Of a DNA stretch of 45,844 bases, positions 9,416 to 18,461 are shown piece by piece. The notes under the pieces are model-generated. The model saw nothing but the letters and a program-made list of their open reading frames with translations, was not told the DNA's origin and did not search any database. Source of the stretch: a bacterium (candidate division B38) B3_B38 (GTDB lineage: Bacteria; Acidobacteriota; B3-B38; Guanabaribacteriales; B3-B38); contig NJBL01000011.1 of assembly GCA_005223145.1 (NCBI GenBank), forward strand, positions 1 to 45,844. Direction: 5' to 3'. The position numbers were made by a program, and so were the translations under genes. Each line of letters opens with the position of its first letter. Positions within the stretch are counted from its first letter, which is position 1.

Positions 9416-9565
9416 ATGGCTGAAGAGGCCAATTTCAAATGTCTCCGTTGTGGGCATCAGTTTAAAGCCCCATTTTCCCCCAAGGATGAGCCTCAGGAAA
9501 GAGCTTGCCCTGAATGCGGGAGCAATAGTGTCCGGAGAATAAAAGAGAAGGCTAAAAAGAAGTAA
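9416..9565 (+). CDS. Small zinc-ribbon protein (49 aa)
   Basis: ATG at 9416 to TAA at 9563-9565 encodes 49 residues with two CxxC knuckles, FKCLRCGHQF and RACPECGSNSV, and a basic lysine-rich tail (RRIKEKAKKK). This is a single zinc- or rubredoxin-like ribbon of the kind found as stand-alone small proteins in many anaerobes. No function can be assigned. It lies 57 bases after hdrA copy 2 on the same strand and may be the last gene of that unit. No strong ribosome-binding site is visible. The stretch from 9566 to 9690, where it converges with nagZ, shows only a weak TCGC/GCGA hairpin with a short T-run. Confidence 0.6.
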   Translation: MAEEANFKCLRCGHQFKAPFSPKDEPQERACPECGSNSVRRIKEKAKKK

Positions 9566-9690
9566 AGCTCTCAGGGAATCTCGCTCATAACTGCGAAGGG
9601 GAATTTTTGTTCTCTTAAGCCACCCAGCTTATAAAACAAATCTGCGATGAAGAGTTCCTCCTGAGTATTCCTTACTTCCTTAATATCTCA

Positions 9691-11193
9691 TCAAAGCAAT
9701 ATCCCCCTAATGGGGAGTTTACCTCGAGGGGAGATTTCCCCCCACAGCACCCTCAAAGCAGCCCTTATAGAGCTCGGGGTAGGGGAGAAGGCTGCCAGCG
9801 AGCGGAGGAATAGGTTACCCTTGAGGTCTCCTGGTAGTCCCAGGGAGATATGAAAACAGCGGGGAAAATAGCTCTGAACCTCCTGAATAAAGCCCTTCTG
9901 CTGAGGATACCAATGGGCATTATAAGTGAAAATGATGGCTATCTGGCGGGAAGAAAAGGCATCCTTTCTCAAGATAGGGCTCTCTACAGCATAGCTTTCT
10001 TCCACAAACTCAGAGCAAAGTGGCATCAACGCATCACCGATAATAGTACCTCCACTGGGAGAACCAGCTAATACAGGCTTGATCCGGGGGTAAAAGACGA
10101 CCGGCTTTGTGACAGCTTGTATTATGTCTTCTCCACTGGACGGCATTTCTACAATAGAGTCCTCAGCTATCTTTTCAGATAGAATATCTATCTCCTGAAA
10201 CAGTTCAGTTAATTCCTCCTTATGAAAGGATGAAGGCGTTAATCCAGGGGACAGATGTTTTTTAATGGCCATGACTTTCTGAATTGAGTTTGACATCTCC
10301 TGAGCAAATTGAGGGTTTCCGTCAATCTCAGCGCAGAGGTCAGAGACAATCGGCATGACCTGCCGCCCAGGGGAGGAGAACATTACCATATCGTTACCGC
10401 TCTTTAGGGCCTGGATGGTTGCCTCCATCGGGCTGGCAAAGACCGATATTGCCCCCATCTCCAGGTCGTCGGTGATGACCAATCCTTTATAACCCATCAC
10501 CCCGTTAAGGAGGTCGCTGACAATCTCAATGGAGAGAGAAGCCGGTCTCTTTTTATCTGAGATGAGTGCGGGATAGCAGGCATGTCCTGTCATTATAAAA
10601 GGGCTGTAATGGCTCAGCTCCTTGAAAACGAAGACATCATTTTCTAATAGAGGCTCTTTACCAGCCTCGATAAACGGAAGCTCACTATGGGGGTCGACTA
10701 AAGCCCGCCCCAGGCCGGGAAAATGCTTGAGTGTGCTCAGAGCACCTTCCTCTTTTAATCCCCGGAGGTAGGCTCTCCCGAAGTCGATCACCAGCTCGGG
10801 CTGGCTACCGAATGCTCTTATCCCTATGCCATTATTATCTTTGCATGCCAGTAAGTCGATCACCGGAGCCAAATTGAGATTCATCCCCAACATCTTCAGC
10901 AACCGAGCGGTCAATTTTCCCTGCTGGTGAGCATACTCAGGATTGCCAGTAGCCCCCAATGCTAAATTGGAAGGGAAAGAGGGAGCAAAGGGGGAAAGTC
11001 GGTCTACAATCCCACCCTCCTGGTCTATGGCTATGAAAGGGGGTATGGAAGTAGCCCTTCTTAGCTCCTGGCATAGGGTAAATAGCTGGTAGGGAGATTT
11101 AATGTTTCTTGGGAGAAGCAAAATGCCTCCCGCTGAAAACTCGCTGAGCCACTTCCTCTCTTCTTCGGATAGCTGAGCCCCTTCTATCCCCAC
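9691..11193 (-). CDS. nagZ: Beta-N-acetylhexosaminidase, glycoside hydrolase family 3 (NagZ-like)
   Basis: The family removes N-acetylglucosamine from peptidoglycan fragments. Visible motifs are AIDQEGGIVDRL (usually GGRV; here Ile replaces Arg), KHFPGLGRALVDPHSELP with the Asp-x-His pair used as acid/base, and VITDDLEMGAI with the nucleophile Asp. About 500 residues indicates an extra C-terminal domain, as in non-enterobacterial forms. The only usual start is GTG at 11193. Upstream, the frame continues as EQVGQLFFVG, which looks like the conserved first strand of the family, but no ATG, GTG or TTG occurs before the stop further up. It lies 95 bases downstream of mutS. No signal peptide is seen, so a cytoplasmic recycling role is likely. 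Confidence 0.85.
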   Translation of the reverse strand: MGIEGAQLSEEERKWLSEFSAGGILLLPRNIKSPYQLFTLCQELRRATSIPPFIAIDQEGGIVDRLSPFAPSFPSNLALGATGNPEYAHQQGKLTARLLKMLGMNLNLAPVIDLLACKDNNGIGIRAFGSQPELVIDFGRAYLRGLKEEGALSTLKHFPGLGRALVDPHSELPFIEAGKEPLLENDVFVFKELSHYSPFIMTGHACYPALISDKKRPASLSIEIVSDLLNGVMGYKGLVITDDLEMGAISVFASPMEATIQALKSGNDMVMFSSPGRQVMPIVSDLCAEIDGNPQFAQEMSNSIQKVMAIKKHLSPGLTPSSFHKEELTELFQEIDILSEKIAEDSIVEMPSSGEDIIQAVTKPVVFYPRIKPVLAGSPSGGTIIGDALMPLCSEFVEESYAVESPILRKDAFSSRQIAIIFTYNAHWYPQQKGFIQEVQSYFPRCFHISLGLPGDLKGNLFLRSLAAFSPTPSSIRAALRVLWGEISPRGKLPIRGILL

Positions 11194-11288
11194 GAAGAAG
11201 AGTTGCCCTACCTGTTCTTTTATCTTTTGCTTTTTTTCTATGGCTCTCTCTTAAATTAACAAAAGGTTTCTCAGTTGCTCAATATTTC

Positions 11289-13907
11289 CTATTTTAGCCC
11301 TTTCTGGAGGTCATTTAGGAGGGATAAGGCTTCCAAGGGGGTCATTTTGGAGATATCGAGCTTTCTTATTCTCTGCACAATAGGATGATCCTCTGGTCCA
11401 AAAAGGAGCAGCTGGTGCTCGTTCCTGGCCCTGCGGGCGACACGCTTTCCTCTGGCTAATTTCGGTATTCCTTCGGCATCCAGCTCGTTCTTTTCCAGAT
11501 TTTGCAGTATCTCCTTCGCCCTTTCAATCACTTCCCTTGGAATTCCCGCCAGGCGTGCCACCTGGATTCCATAGCTCTTGTCAGAACACCCCTCCACCAC
11601 CTTTCGCAGAAATATGATGCGGTCGTTCCACTCGCGGACCGAGACATTGTAATTTTTAGCCTTGGGCAGGGTACGGGCTAAATCGGCAAGCTCATGATAA
11701 TGGGTGGCAAAGAGGGTCTTGGCAGCGATGCTGGGATTGTTATGGATGGACTCTGCCACCGCCCAGGCAATGCTCACCCCATCGAAGGTGCTTGTTCCAC
11801 GCCCTACTTCGTCAAGGAGGATAAGGCTCTTTCTGGTGGCATGGTATAGAATGCTGGCGGTCTCGTTCATCTCCACCAAAAATGTCGATTGTCCTCGGAC
11901 GATGTTATCAAGAGCTCCGATACGGATAAAAATACGGTCGATCAATCCTATCTCCGCTCGTTTCGCCGGCACAAAGGCTCCCATCTGAGCCATAATAGCT
12001 ATGAGGGCTACCTGCCGGAGATAGGTTGATTTGCCTCCCATATTGGGGCCGGTAATTATCAGGAGCTGGTCGCTATCGGGATTCAAGTAGGTGTCGTTAG
12101 GGATGAATTTCTCGGCTAAATTGGTCTTCTCTACTACCGGATGTCTTCCTTCAATTATCGTGATTTCCTCCCCTTCAGTAATTACCGGACGATTATAGCT
12201 ATTTCGAGCGGCTACCTCTGCCAGGGCAGTTAGCACATCGATGATAGCTAATCTTCTGGCGCTAGTTAATATCCTGGGGGCAGCTTCCGAGACTTTCTCT
12301 CTGATGCGATTGAATATCTCATACTCCAGCAAGCGAATCTCCTCTTCGGCACCGAGCACCCTGCTCTCGTAATCCTTGAGCTCGGGTGTTATGAAACGCT
12401 CGCCCCCTACTAAGGTCTGCTTCCGCATATAATCGTCTGGAACAAGGGATAGGTTAGCCTTGGAGACCTCAATATAGTAGCCAAAGACTTTATTGTATCT
12501 CACCTTTAAGGTAGATATTCCGGTCCTCTTGCGCTCTCGGGCTTCCAAACGGGCAATGAAGCTCTTCCCTTTACGGCTTATCTCCCGAAGCTCATCGAGG
12601 CGCTCATCAAACCCCCCTTTGATCAAGCCTCCCTCGCGCAAGGTGAGGGGAGGCTCCTCTACTATGGCTTTGTCGATTATCTCGCCAATATCAGTTAGCT
12701 CATCCAGCTCTTCCGTCAACTCCTTTAGAAAAGAAGAGGAACAACCCTTAAGCAACTCCCGGAGAGCAGGAATAAGGGTTACCGAGTTCTTCAAGGAGAC
12801 CAGGTCGCGGGCATTAGCGGTATTGAGGGTGACCTTGCTGGTCAGCCTCTCCATATCATGAAACTCTTTTAACTCCTCTCTAATGGAGGCACGCAGGATG
12901 ACCCCTTGGTGGAGTTCTTCTACGGCATCCAGCCGGCGGTCTATTTCTGGTTTATTCAACAAAGGCTTTAGCAGCCAGCTTTTAAGGAGGCGCGCCCCCA
13001 TGCCTGTTACGGTGAGGTCGATTATGGAGAGCAATGAGCCCTCCCGCTTTCCCTCCTGCAGGGAACGCGTAAGCTCCAGGTTCCTTTGAGCGATAGCATC
13101 GAGAATCATATAATCCGAACGCTGGTAAAAGCTGAGACCGGTAATATGGGCGAGGTCTTCCTTCTGTGTTTCACGGAGATAGTGCAAGAGCGCGCCAGCA
13201 GCCCCTATGGCGATAAGGTTACCTTCAATGCCAAAAGGCTCCAGAGAAGCTGTCTTAAACTGCTCCAAAAGTAGCTGGTATCCATAGTCAGGCGCAAAGA
13301 GCCATCCCTCCAAAGGGCTTATAATCATCTCCGCAAACTCTTCCTTAAGCTTTGGTGAAAGATTGAAGTTTTCCGGGATAAGGAGTTCCCTGGGGGAGAA
13401 ATAGTTGAACTCATCAATGAGTTTATTCCACCCTTCGCTTGTTGGAAATTCGGTAGCTTTAAATTCACCTGTAGAAAGGTCAAGGAAGGATACCCCAAAC
13501 CCCTGGGTATCCTCAAACAGAGAGGCAATATAGTTGTTCTCCTTGGGGTCGAGCAGATGCGTATCCAGGGCTGTACCCGGGGTTATCACTCGTACCACTT
13601 CTCGCTTCACAATCCCTTTAGCGGTCCGGGGGTCCTCCACCTGCTCGCAGATGGCTACTTTGTATCCGTTTTTTATCAGCCGGGATATGTAAATGTCGGC
13701 AGCATGATAGGGGATGCCGCACATGGGGGTCTTGGGACCCTTCCCCTTGTCGCGAGAGGTGAGGGCGATATCCAATAGGCGGGAGGCGAGCCTGGCATCC
13801 TCAAAGAACATTTCGTAAAAGTCGCCCATGCGAAAGAAGAGAATAGCATCCGGGTATTCCCTTTTTATCTTCTGATACTGTCGCATGGCGGGGGTCAGGG
13901 GCTTCAT
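11289..13907 (-). CDS. mutS: DNA mismatch repair protein MutS
   Basis: MutS recognises mismatches and recruits MutL. The 872-residue protein has every expected element: the mismatch-binding segment FFRMGDFYEMF (Phe-x-Glu), the connector and lever domains, Walker A GPNMGGKSTYLRQ near residue 620, Walker B LLDEVGRGTSTFDG near 695, and ATHYHEL. The C-terminal part is normal. The ATG at 13907 is preferred because AGGAG lies 7 bases upstream and the protein then begins MKPLTPAMRQY, as in homologues. A TTG 24 bases further up keeps the frame open but lacks such a site. No mutL is visible nearby, and nagZ follows. Confidence 0.95.
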   Translation of the reverse strand: MKPLTPAMRQYQKIKREYPDAILFFRMGDFYEMFFEDARLASRLLDIALTSRDKGKGPKTPMCGIPYHAADIYISRLIKNGYKVAICEQVEDPRTAKGIVKREVVRVITPGTALDTHLLDPKENNYIASLFEDTQGFGVSFLDLSTGEFKATEFPTSEGWNKLIDEFNYFSPRELLIPENFNLSPKLKEEFAEMIISPLEGWLFAPDYGYQLLLEQFKTASLEPFGIEGNLIAIGAAGALLHYLRETQKEDLAHITGLSFYQRSDYMILDAIAQRNLELTRSLQEGKREGSLLSIIDLTVTGMGARLLKSWLLKPLLNKPEIDRRLDAVEELHQGVILRASIREELKEFHDMERLTSKVTLNTANARDLVSLKNSVTLIPALRELLKGCSSSFLKELTEELDELTDIGEIIDKAIVEEPPLTLREGGLIKGGFDERLDELREISRKGKSFIARLEARERKRTGISTLKVRYNKVFGYYIEVSKANLSLVPDDYMRKQTLVGGERFITPELKDYESRVLGAEEEIRLLEYEIFNRIREKVSEAAPRILTSARRLAIIDVLTALAEVAARNSYNRPVITEGEEITIIEGRHPVVEKTNLAEKFIPNDTYLNPDSDQLLIITGPNMGGKSTYLRQVALIAIMAQMGAFVPAKRAEIGLIDRIFIRIGALDNIVRGQSTFLVEMNETASILYHATRKSLILLDEVGRGTSTFDGVSIAWAVAESIHNNPSIAAKTLFATHYHELADLARTLPKAKNYNVSVREWNDRIIFLRKVVEGCSDKSYGIQVARLAGIPREVIERAKEILQNLEKNELDAEGIPKLARGKRVARRARNEHQLLLFGPEDHPIVQRIRKLDISKMTPLEALSLLNDLQKGLK

Positions 13908-14020
13908 CCTTCCACTCCTGGAAATTTTCAAGGGTTTTCTATTTCCACAGATATTATCATAAATCGCTGTAATGGGAAAGGGGGATTTACCCTCAATGTT
14001 AATATGAAGTTATATTTTGC

Positions 14021-14049
14021 TTGACTTTGTGTGTCAAAAGATATATAAA
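14021..14049 (+). promoter_or_regulatory. Sigma70-type promoter of the DUF4870 gene
   Basis: TTGACT (14021-14026), a 17-base spacer and TATAAA (14044-14049). It lies upstream of the ATG at 14082, which has AGGAGG 7 bases before it. Confidence 0.65.
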
Positions 14050-14081
14050 GATTTCTAAAAACAACACAGGAGGTTTTCCCC

Positions 14082-14444
14082 ATGACCCAAAAAACCCCTT
14101 ATCAGGTGAAGGACGAAGATAAGGCAATGTTAGTGCTCAGCTATCTAGGCATCCTCTGTCTTATCCCCTATTTTACCGTTAAGAAGGAAAACGAGTATAT
14201 ACGATGGCATGCCCGTCAGGGCATAATACTCCTGATTGCTGAAGTTGTCCTCTGGGTAGCCCTTATGATTCTCTCTGCCATCATCGCGTTTGTGCCCTTT
14301 CTATTCTTCTTTATTTCTCTGCTCTGGTTCATCTATATAGTGGGATTTCTTGCTCTTTCTATCTACGGCATTGTTCAGTCGCTAAAAGGCTTGAAGTGGA
14401 AAATACCCTTTCTTGGTGACTTTATAGAGAAGATTCCTGCCTGA
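14082..14444 (+). CDS. DUF4870-like small membrane protein
   Basis: This 120-residue protein starts with a short polar segment (VKDEDKAMLVLSYLGILCLIPYF), then a conserved-looking WHARQGIILLIAE block and two strongly hydrophobic spans at roughly residues 50-75 and 80-105, ending in a basic tail. That layout matches the DUF4870 (Tic20-like) family of small bacterial inner-membrane proteins of unknown function. It has its own near-consensus promoter and a strong AGGAGG ribosome-binding site. It stands alone between divergent mutS and convergent nrdJ, so context gives no hint of its job. Confidence 0.7.
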   Translation: MTQKTPYQVKDEDKAMLVLSYLGILCLIPYFTVKKENEYIRWHARQGIILLIAEVVLWVALMILSAIIAFVPFLFFFISLLWFIYIVGFLALSIYGIVQSLKGLKWKIPFLGDFIEKIPA

Positions 14445-14501
14445 TGCTCTTTACAACAAACCATTTAGGATAGGAAACTTGCTGGCGAGGTATGAGGAGA
14501 A

Positions 14502-16808
14502 TTAACTGCAGCGGGTGTATCCGCAATGGCGGCAGGTGACGCACCCTTCTCCAAACTCCAGGAGGCTTCCACACTCAGGGCATTCAGGACAGATGCCGCT
14601 GAAGTTCTTCTTTCCGGGGACCATCCTCTGGGAAGATTTTCCGGTCATGGATTGATGATATTGCTCCAGAGCTTTGGCGATAGCGTCAGAGCAGGAGAGG
14701 ATGATGTTCCCATCCGACCACAGGGGAGAAGGGCAGCGAATACCCCGTAATTGCTCGATAACCGCATCCATATCCACCCCGGAGCGAAGGGCTAAGGAGA
14801 CCAACCTCCCGGTGGCTTCGGCTTGTGAGGCGGGACATCCACCCGATTTCCCCATCAGAGCAAATATCTCGTTGGGTCCCTGCTCATCCTCGTTAATAGT
14901 AATGTATAAGTTTCCACAGCCAGTACCTATCTTCTGAGTGGTACCTCTGGTCTGATATGGACGGGGACGGGGGGTTATAGTACCTCTTGGTTGTTTCTTA
15001 TCTTTTTCAGGCTTTTCGATGGTCAGCACCCCTTCGCGGCTCCCTTCACGGTAAACGGTGATTCCCTTACATCCCTCTTTATAAGCCAGCAAATATGCTT
15101 TCTCTATATCCTGCGCGGTAGCGTGGCGAGGGAAATTAACCGTTTTAGAGACAGCGTTATCGACATGTTTCTGGAAAGCTGCTTGCATCTTTATATGCCA
15201 TTCAGGGCTGATGTCATAGGCGGTGACAAACAGTTTCTTTATATGATCGGGCACCCCAGGAACTTCCTTCAGGGAGCTACGCTTCCCGATTTCCTGGATG
15301 ATTTCCTCGTTATAGAAGCCCTCACTCGTGGCTACCTCTATAAATATAGGGTTCACCTCCACCATCTTTTCATCATCGAGTATATGCTGTCTGATGTAAG
15401 AGATAGCATATAAAGGCTCGATGCCACTGGAGCAGTTGGCGATGATGCTTATGGTACCAGTGGGGGCTATGGTGGTGGTGGTGGCGTTGCGGAGCTTCCC
15501 CCAGGGGGAATCAACCCAGATACTCTTATCAAATTTGGGGAACTCACCCCGCTCTTCGGCTAATTCATGGGATGCCTTTTTCGATTCATCGTTGATAAAC
15601 TCCATCAATTCTTCTGCTACCTTGAGTGCTCTGTCCGAATCATATGGAATACTTAGCTGTATTAGCATATCGGCGAACCCCATCAATCCCAAACCTATTT
15701 TTCGATTAGCAAGGGTAGCTTTTTTGATCTCTGGCAAGGGGAAACGATTAGCATCTATCACATCGTCGAGGATGCGAACAGCCAGTTTGATTACCTTAGC
15801 CAGGTGGGGGTAGTCTATAAGCGCTTTCCCATCTTGATAACGCACCATCTTGGAGAGGTTGATGGAGCCCAGATTGCACGATTCATAAGGAAGGAGGGGC
15901 TGCTCTCCACAGGGATTGGTGCTCTCAATCTTTCCAAGAGAAGGGATTGGATTTCCCTTGTTCAAACGGTCAAGAAAAACGATACCCGGCTCCCCACTCT
16001 TCCAAGACGCCTCTACAATCTTCTTGAATACTGTGCGGGCATCTAAACGCTTGACCTCCTTGTTAGTACGCGGGTTTATGAGGGGGTAATCGGAACCACC
16101 TTCCACCGCTTTCATAAACCCTTCAGTCAGCCCTACTGAGAGATTGAAATTATTAAGCCTCCCGGTGTCCTCCTTGGCAGTGATAAACTCCAATATATCG
16201 GGGTGGTCAGTGCGCAATATGCCCATATTAGCGCCGCGCCGGGTCCCCCCTTGCTTAACCGTCTCAGTAGCTGCATCAAAGACAGTCATAAAAGATATAG
16301 GACCACTGGAAATGCCCTGCGTGGTTTTCACCACATCGTTTTTAGGGCGAATGCGGGAGAAGGAGAAGCCGGTACCTCCGCCACTTTTATGAATAAGGGC
16401 GGTGTTCTTTATGGCCTCGAAGATAGAATCCATAGAGTCCTCGATTGGCAAAACAAAGCAGGCGGAAAGCTGCTGTAATTCCCGCCCTGCATTCATCAAG
16501 GTGGGAGAGTTAGGAAGAAACTCCAGCTTTCCCATCAGCTCATAGAACTCTCGGGCAACCTGAGGAGTATTGCTGGTAGGGTGGTACTTCTTTTCTACTT
16601 GGGCAATATTCAGGGCTACCCGCCAGAACATATCGCTTGGTCTCTCAATAGGGACTCCCTTCTCATTTTTTTTCAAATATCTGCGCTCCAGCACCCGCAG
16701 AGAGTTCTCCGACAGCAAAGGCTCTATTTCCCATGGGGGGGCAGTGGTCCTTTTTCCTTTTCTTACTTTCTTTTTAGCTGACTTTGTTTCTTCAGGTGAA
16801 GTTTTCAT
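14502..16808 (-). CDS. nrdJ: Vitamin B12-dependent (class II) ribonucleoside-diphosphate reductase
   Basis: The enzyme makes deoxyribonucleotides using adenosylcobalamin, so it works without oxygen. The 768-residue protein has the N-terminal WRVALNIAQVE and FLPNSPTLMNAGRELQQLSACFVLP (active-site Cys of the redox pair), SGGGTGFSFS, GGTRRGANMG, STNPCGEQPLLPYESCNLGS (thiyl-radical Cys in NPCGE and the second redox Cys in SCNLG) and APTGTISIIANCSSGIEP. The C-terminus carries a multi-cysteine zinc-ribbon-like tail (CPECPECG, CVTCRHCGYTRC). This is the NrdJ type typical of anaerobes and thermophiles. It starts 21 bases after the 131-residue unknown gene and is probably expressed from the strong promoter in front of it. 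Confidence 0.95.
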   Translation of the reverse strand: MKTSPEETKSAKKKVRKGKRTTAPPWEIEPLLSENSLRVLERRYLKKNEKGVPIERPSDMFWRVALNIAQVEKKYHPTSNTPQVAREFYELMGKLEFLPNSPTLMNAGRELQQLSACFVLPIEDSMDSIFEAIKNTALIHKSGGGTGFSFSRIRPKNDVVKTTQGISSGPISFMTVFDAATETVKQGGTRRGANMGILRTDHPDILEFITAKEDTGRLNNFNLSVGLTEGFMKAVEGGSDYPLINPRTNKEVKRLDARTVFKKIVEASWKSGEPGIVFLDRLNKGNPIPSLGKIESTNPCGEQPLLPYESCNLGSINLSKMVRYQDGKALIDYPHLAKVIKLAVRILDDVIDANRFPLPEIKKATLANRKIGLGLMGFADMLIQLSIPYDSDRALKVAEELMEFINDESKKASHELAEERGEFPKFDKSIWVDSPWGKLRNATTTTIAPTGTISIIANCSSGIEPLYAISYIRQHILDDEKMVEVNPIFIEVATSEGFYNEEIIQEIGKRSSLKEVPGVPDHIKKLFVTAYDISPEWHIKMQAAFQKHVDNAVSKTVNFPRHATAQDIEKAYLLAYKEGCKGITVYREGSREGVLTIEKPEKDKKQPRGTITPRPRPYQTRGTTQKIGTGCGNLYITINEDEQGPNEIFALMGKSGGCPASQAEATGRLVSLALRSGVDMDAVIEQLRGIRCPSPLWSDGNIILSCSDAIAKALEQYHQSMTGKSSQRMVPGKKNFSGICPECPECGSLLEFGEGCVTCRHCGYTRCS

Positions 16809-16829
16809 AATATATAACTCTTTTGATAA

Positions 16830-17225
16830 TTATTTTTTTAATGGACAACTTACAAATAAACCGTTAGTATCCCCTTGGGCTACTAAATTTCCTTTATTGT
16901 CGAAAAACATACCGTAGATATAGGTGATTCTGTTTCCCTGTTCGTCCCTGAAGGTCTCCGTTACCATCACATCTCTGTTTACACCGTCATCGATGCGGAA
17001 GCCATTAAAGAAGAGAATCTGCTTGAACTCAGGGTTTGAATTATTGAATAGCTGATTGTTCCTGAGTTCAAATAGAAATTTTCCTTTTGGTCCGTAAAAT
17101 CGCCCAGAGACGAGCACCTGATTCTCAAATACCTCCCCTTTGAGATAGAAATTATTAGTTTGCTGATCCCAGCCAATAGTCAACGGCGCTTCAATTAATC
17201 GGCTGCCAATCTTGAAAAAGTGCAT
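16830..17225 (-). CDS. Conserved-looking protein of unknown function upstream of nrdJ (131 aa)
   Basis: I do not recognise this protein. It is 131 residues, rich in aromatic and beta-prone segments (FYLKGEVFENQVLVSGRFYG, FLFELRNNQLF, NRITYIYGMFFDNKGNLV), with no transmembrane span, no signal peptide and one Cys near the C-terminus, so it is probably a small soluble beta-sheet protein. GGGAG lies 5 bases before its ATG. A full-consensus promoter sits about 45 bases upstream and nrdJ begins 21 bases after its stop, so the two are likely co-transcribed. A link to ribonucleotide reduction is possible but not shown. Confidence 0.6.
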   Translation of the reverse strand: MHFFKIGSRLIEAPLTIGWDQQTNNFYLKGEVFENQVLVSGRFYGPKGKFLFELRNNQLFNNSNPEFKQILFFNGFRIDDGVNRDVMVTETFRDEQGNRITYIYGMFFDNKGNLVAQGDTNGLFVSCPLKK

Positions 17226-17270
17226 ATGAACTCCCTTTGCTTCAAAATTGTAATGAGCTTTTTGCTTCTT

Positions 17271-17298
17271 ATTATATATTAAATAGCCCCTTTGTCAA
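17271..17298 (-). promoter_or_regulatory. Consensus sigma70 promoter driving the unknown gene and nrdJ
   Basis: On the minus strand, TTGACA (17298-17293), a 16-base spacer and TATAAT (17276-17271): both hexamers match the consensus exactly. The predicted transcript starts near 17264, about 40 bases before the ATG at 17225. Confidence 0.75.
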
Positions 17299-17365
17299 GA
17301 GAAAAAATACAAGATATTGTACTTCTTAATTTAGTTAACACGACAAATTGTATTTTAATGGCTTT

Positions 17366-18367
17366 TTATTCGACTACTCTGACTTTCAATCCCCTTGCAG
17401 AGAGTCCGAAGTCAATGGCTCTGGCTCCCTTTTCTTGCAGGAGCTTTTTTGCTAATTGTTTATGCCCCTTTTCCACCCAGACGAGGACACACCCTCCGCC
17501 CACGGCGCCACAGCTTTTGACAGCTACGCCCCCATAGGGAACTACCATCTCAAACAATTGGTCAATTCTCCGGTACCAGGGGGCAGGGGAGAGGGCTTTT
17601 CGGTTTTCCCATTCCTGAACCAACAGGTTCCCCATTCTCTCCCAATCCTGCTGGAAGACCGCCTCTCTCATTCGCTGAGAGATGTTCCTTATCCTCTCAA
17701 ATATGGCAAATATATTGGAGTCGCCATCAATATGTCTCTTCATTATCCTCCAGTTGGGCTTGCCAGAGAACCGTGGTTTACCAAGATAGACAAGCAACAT
17801 CCAATCCCTTAGCTCATCAAGGTCAATATCAATCTTCTCAATTTCAATTTTGTGAGGTCGAAGCCAGATAGCATTAACACCCCCGAAGACAGCAGCATAG
17901 TGGTCTTGTACTCCTGTGGGGACGCCTAAAACCCTACACTCTAAGTCTCTGGCTAAGCTGATCAACTCTTCAGGCTGATAAGGATTTTCGGTAAGCCTGT
18001 TGAGAGCCCCTAACAGGGAGATGAGAAGGGCTGAAGACCCCCCTAATCCGCTACCTGCCGGTGCGAAGCAGTGTACCGTTATCTCCATCCCTTGATGGTG
18101 CCCAAAAAACCTGAGAGCCTCAACAATCAGCTCCAGCCCGGGTGGTGAGCCCAGGGAAGGCAGGTCTGGAGCGCTGGCCTTCAGCTTCTGGTCAACGGAA
18201 CGGATGGTGATAGAGGAGTCTTCCCTGGTGTTAATCCTGGTCACCGCGTAGAGGTCGATGGCAACATTTAAGGTCAAGGCACCGTGATGGAAAAGGTAGA
18301 GCGGCCATATATCAATAGTCCCTCCAGCAAGGTCGATCCGGGCAGGTGCTGAGCTTTCAATTATCAT
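17366..18367 (-). CDS. GHMP-family sugar kinase (HddA-like)
   Basis: This 333-residue protein has the GHMP kinase layout: an N-terminal SAPARIDLAGGTIDIWP, the glycine-rich ATP loop PAGSGLGGSSALL near residue 105, and a C-terminal motif VKSCGAVGGGCVLVW. It would phosphorylate a small alcohol, most likely a sugar. The N-terminus and length resemble D-glycero-D-manno-heptose 7-phosphate kinases and related orphan sugar kinases, but the substrate cannot be assigned. No heptose-pathway genes are adjacent. It has its own promoter, divergent from the tetR promoter. Confidence 0.8.
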   Translation of the reverse strand: MIIESSAPARIDLAGGTIDIWPLYLFHHGALTLNVAIDLYAVTRINTREDSSITIRSVDQKLKASAPDLPSLGSPPGLELIVEALRFFGHHQGMEITVHCFAPAGSGLGGSSALLISLLGALNRLTENPYQPEELISLARDLECRVLGVPTGVQDHYAAVFGGVNAIWLRPHKIEIEKIDIDLDELRDWMLLVYLGKPRFSGKPNWRIMKRHIDGDSNIFAIFERIRNISQRMREAVFQQDWERMGNLLVQEWENRKALSPAPWYRRIDQLFEMVVPYGGVAVKSCGAVGGGCVLVWVEKGHKQLAKKLLQEKGARAIDFGLSARGLKVRVVE

Positions 18368-18409
18368 CGTTCTTCCATCTTAATTTTTAGAACCTGTAAA
18401 AGATGCTTT

Positions 18410-18438
18410 AGGTTAAAGATATTTTCCATTTTTGTCAA
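18410..18438 (-). promoter_or_regulatory. Promoter of the GHMP kinase gene
   Basis: On the minus strand, TTGACA (18438-18433), a 17-base spacer and TAACCT (18415-18410). It is back to back with the tetR promoter; the two -35 boxes are 23 bases apart. Confidence 0.55.
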
Positions 18439-18461
18439 GCGGTTTTTTTCTCAATGAAAGC

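Noticed and set aside
13167-13182. parS site (TGTTTCAC half matches the consensus)
   Set aside because: Only the left half matches; the right half is GGAGATAG and not GTGAAACA, and it lies inside mutS coding sequence.
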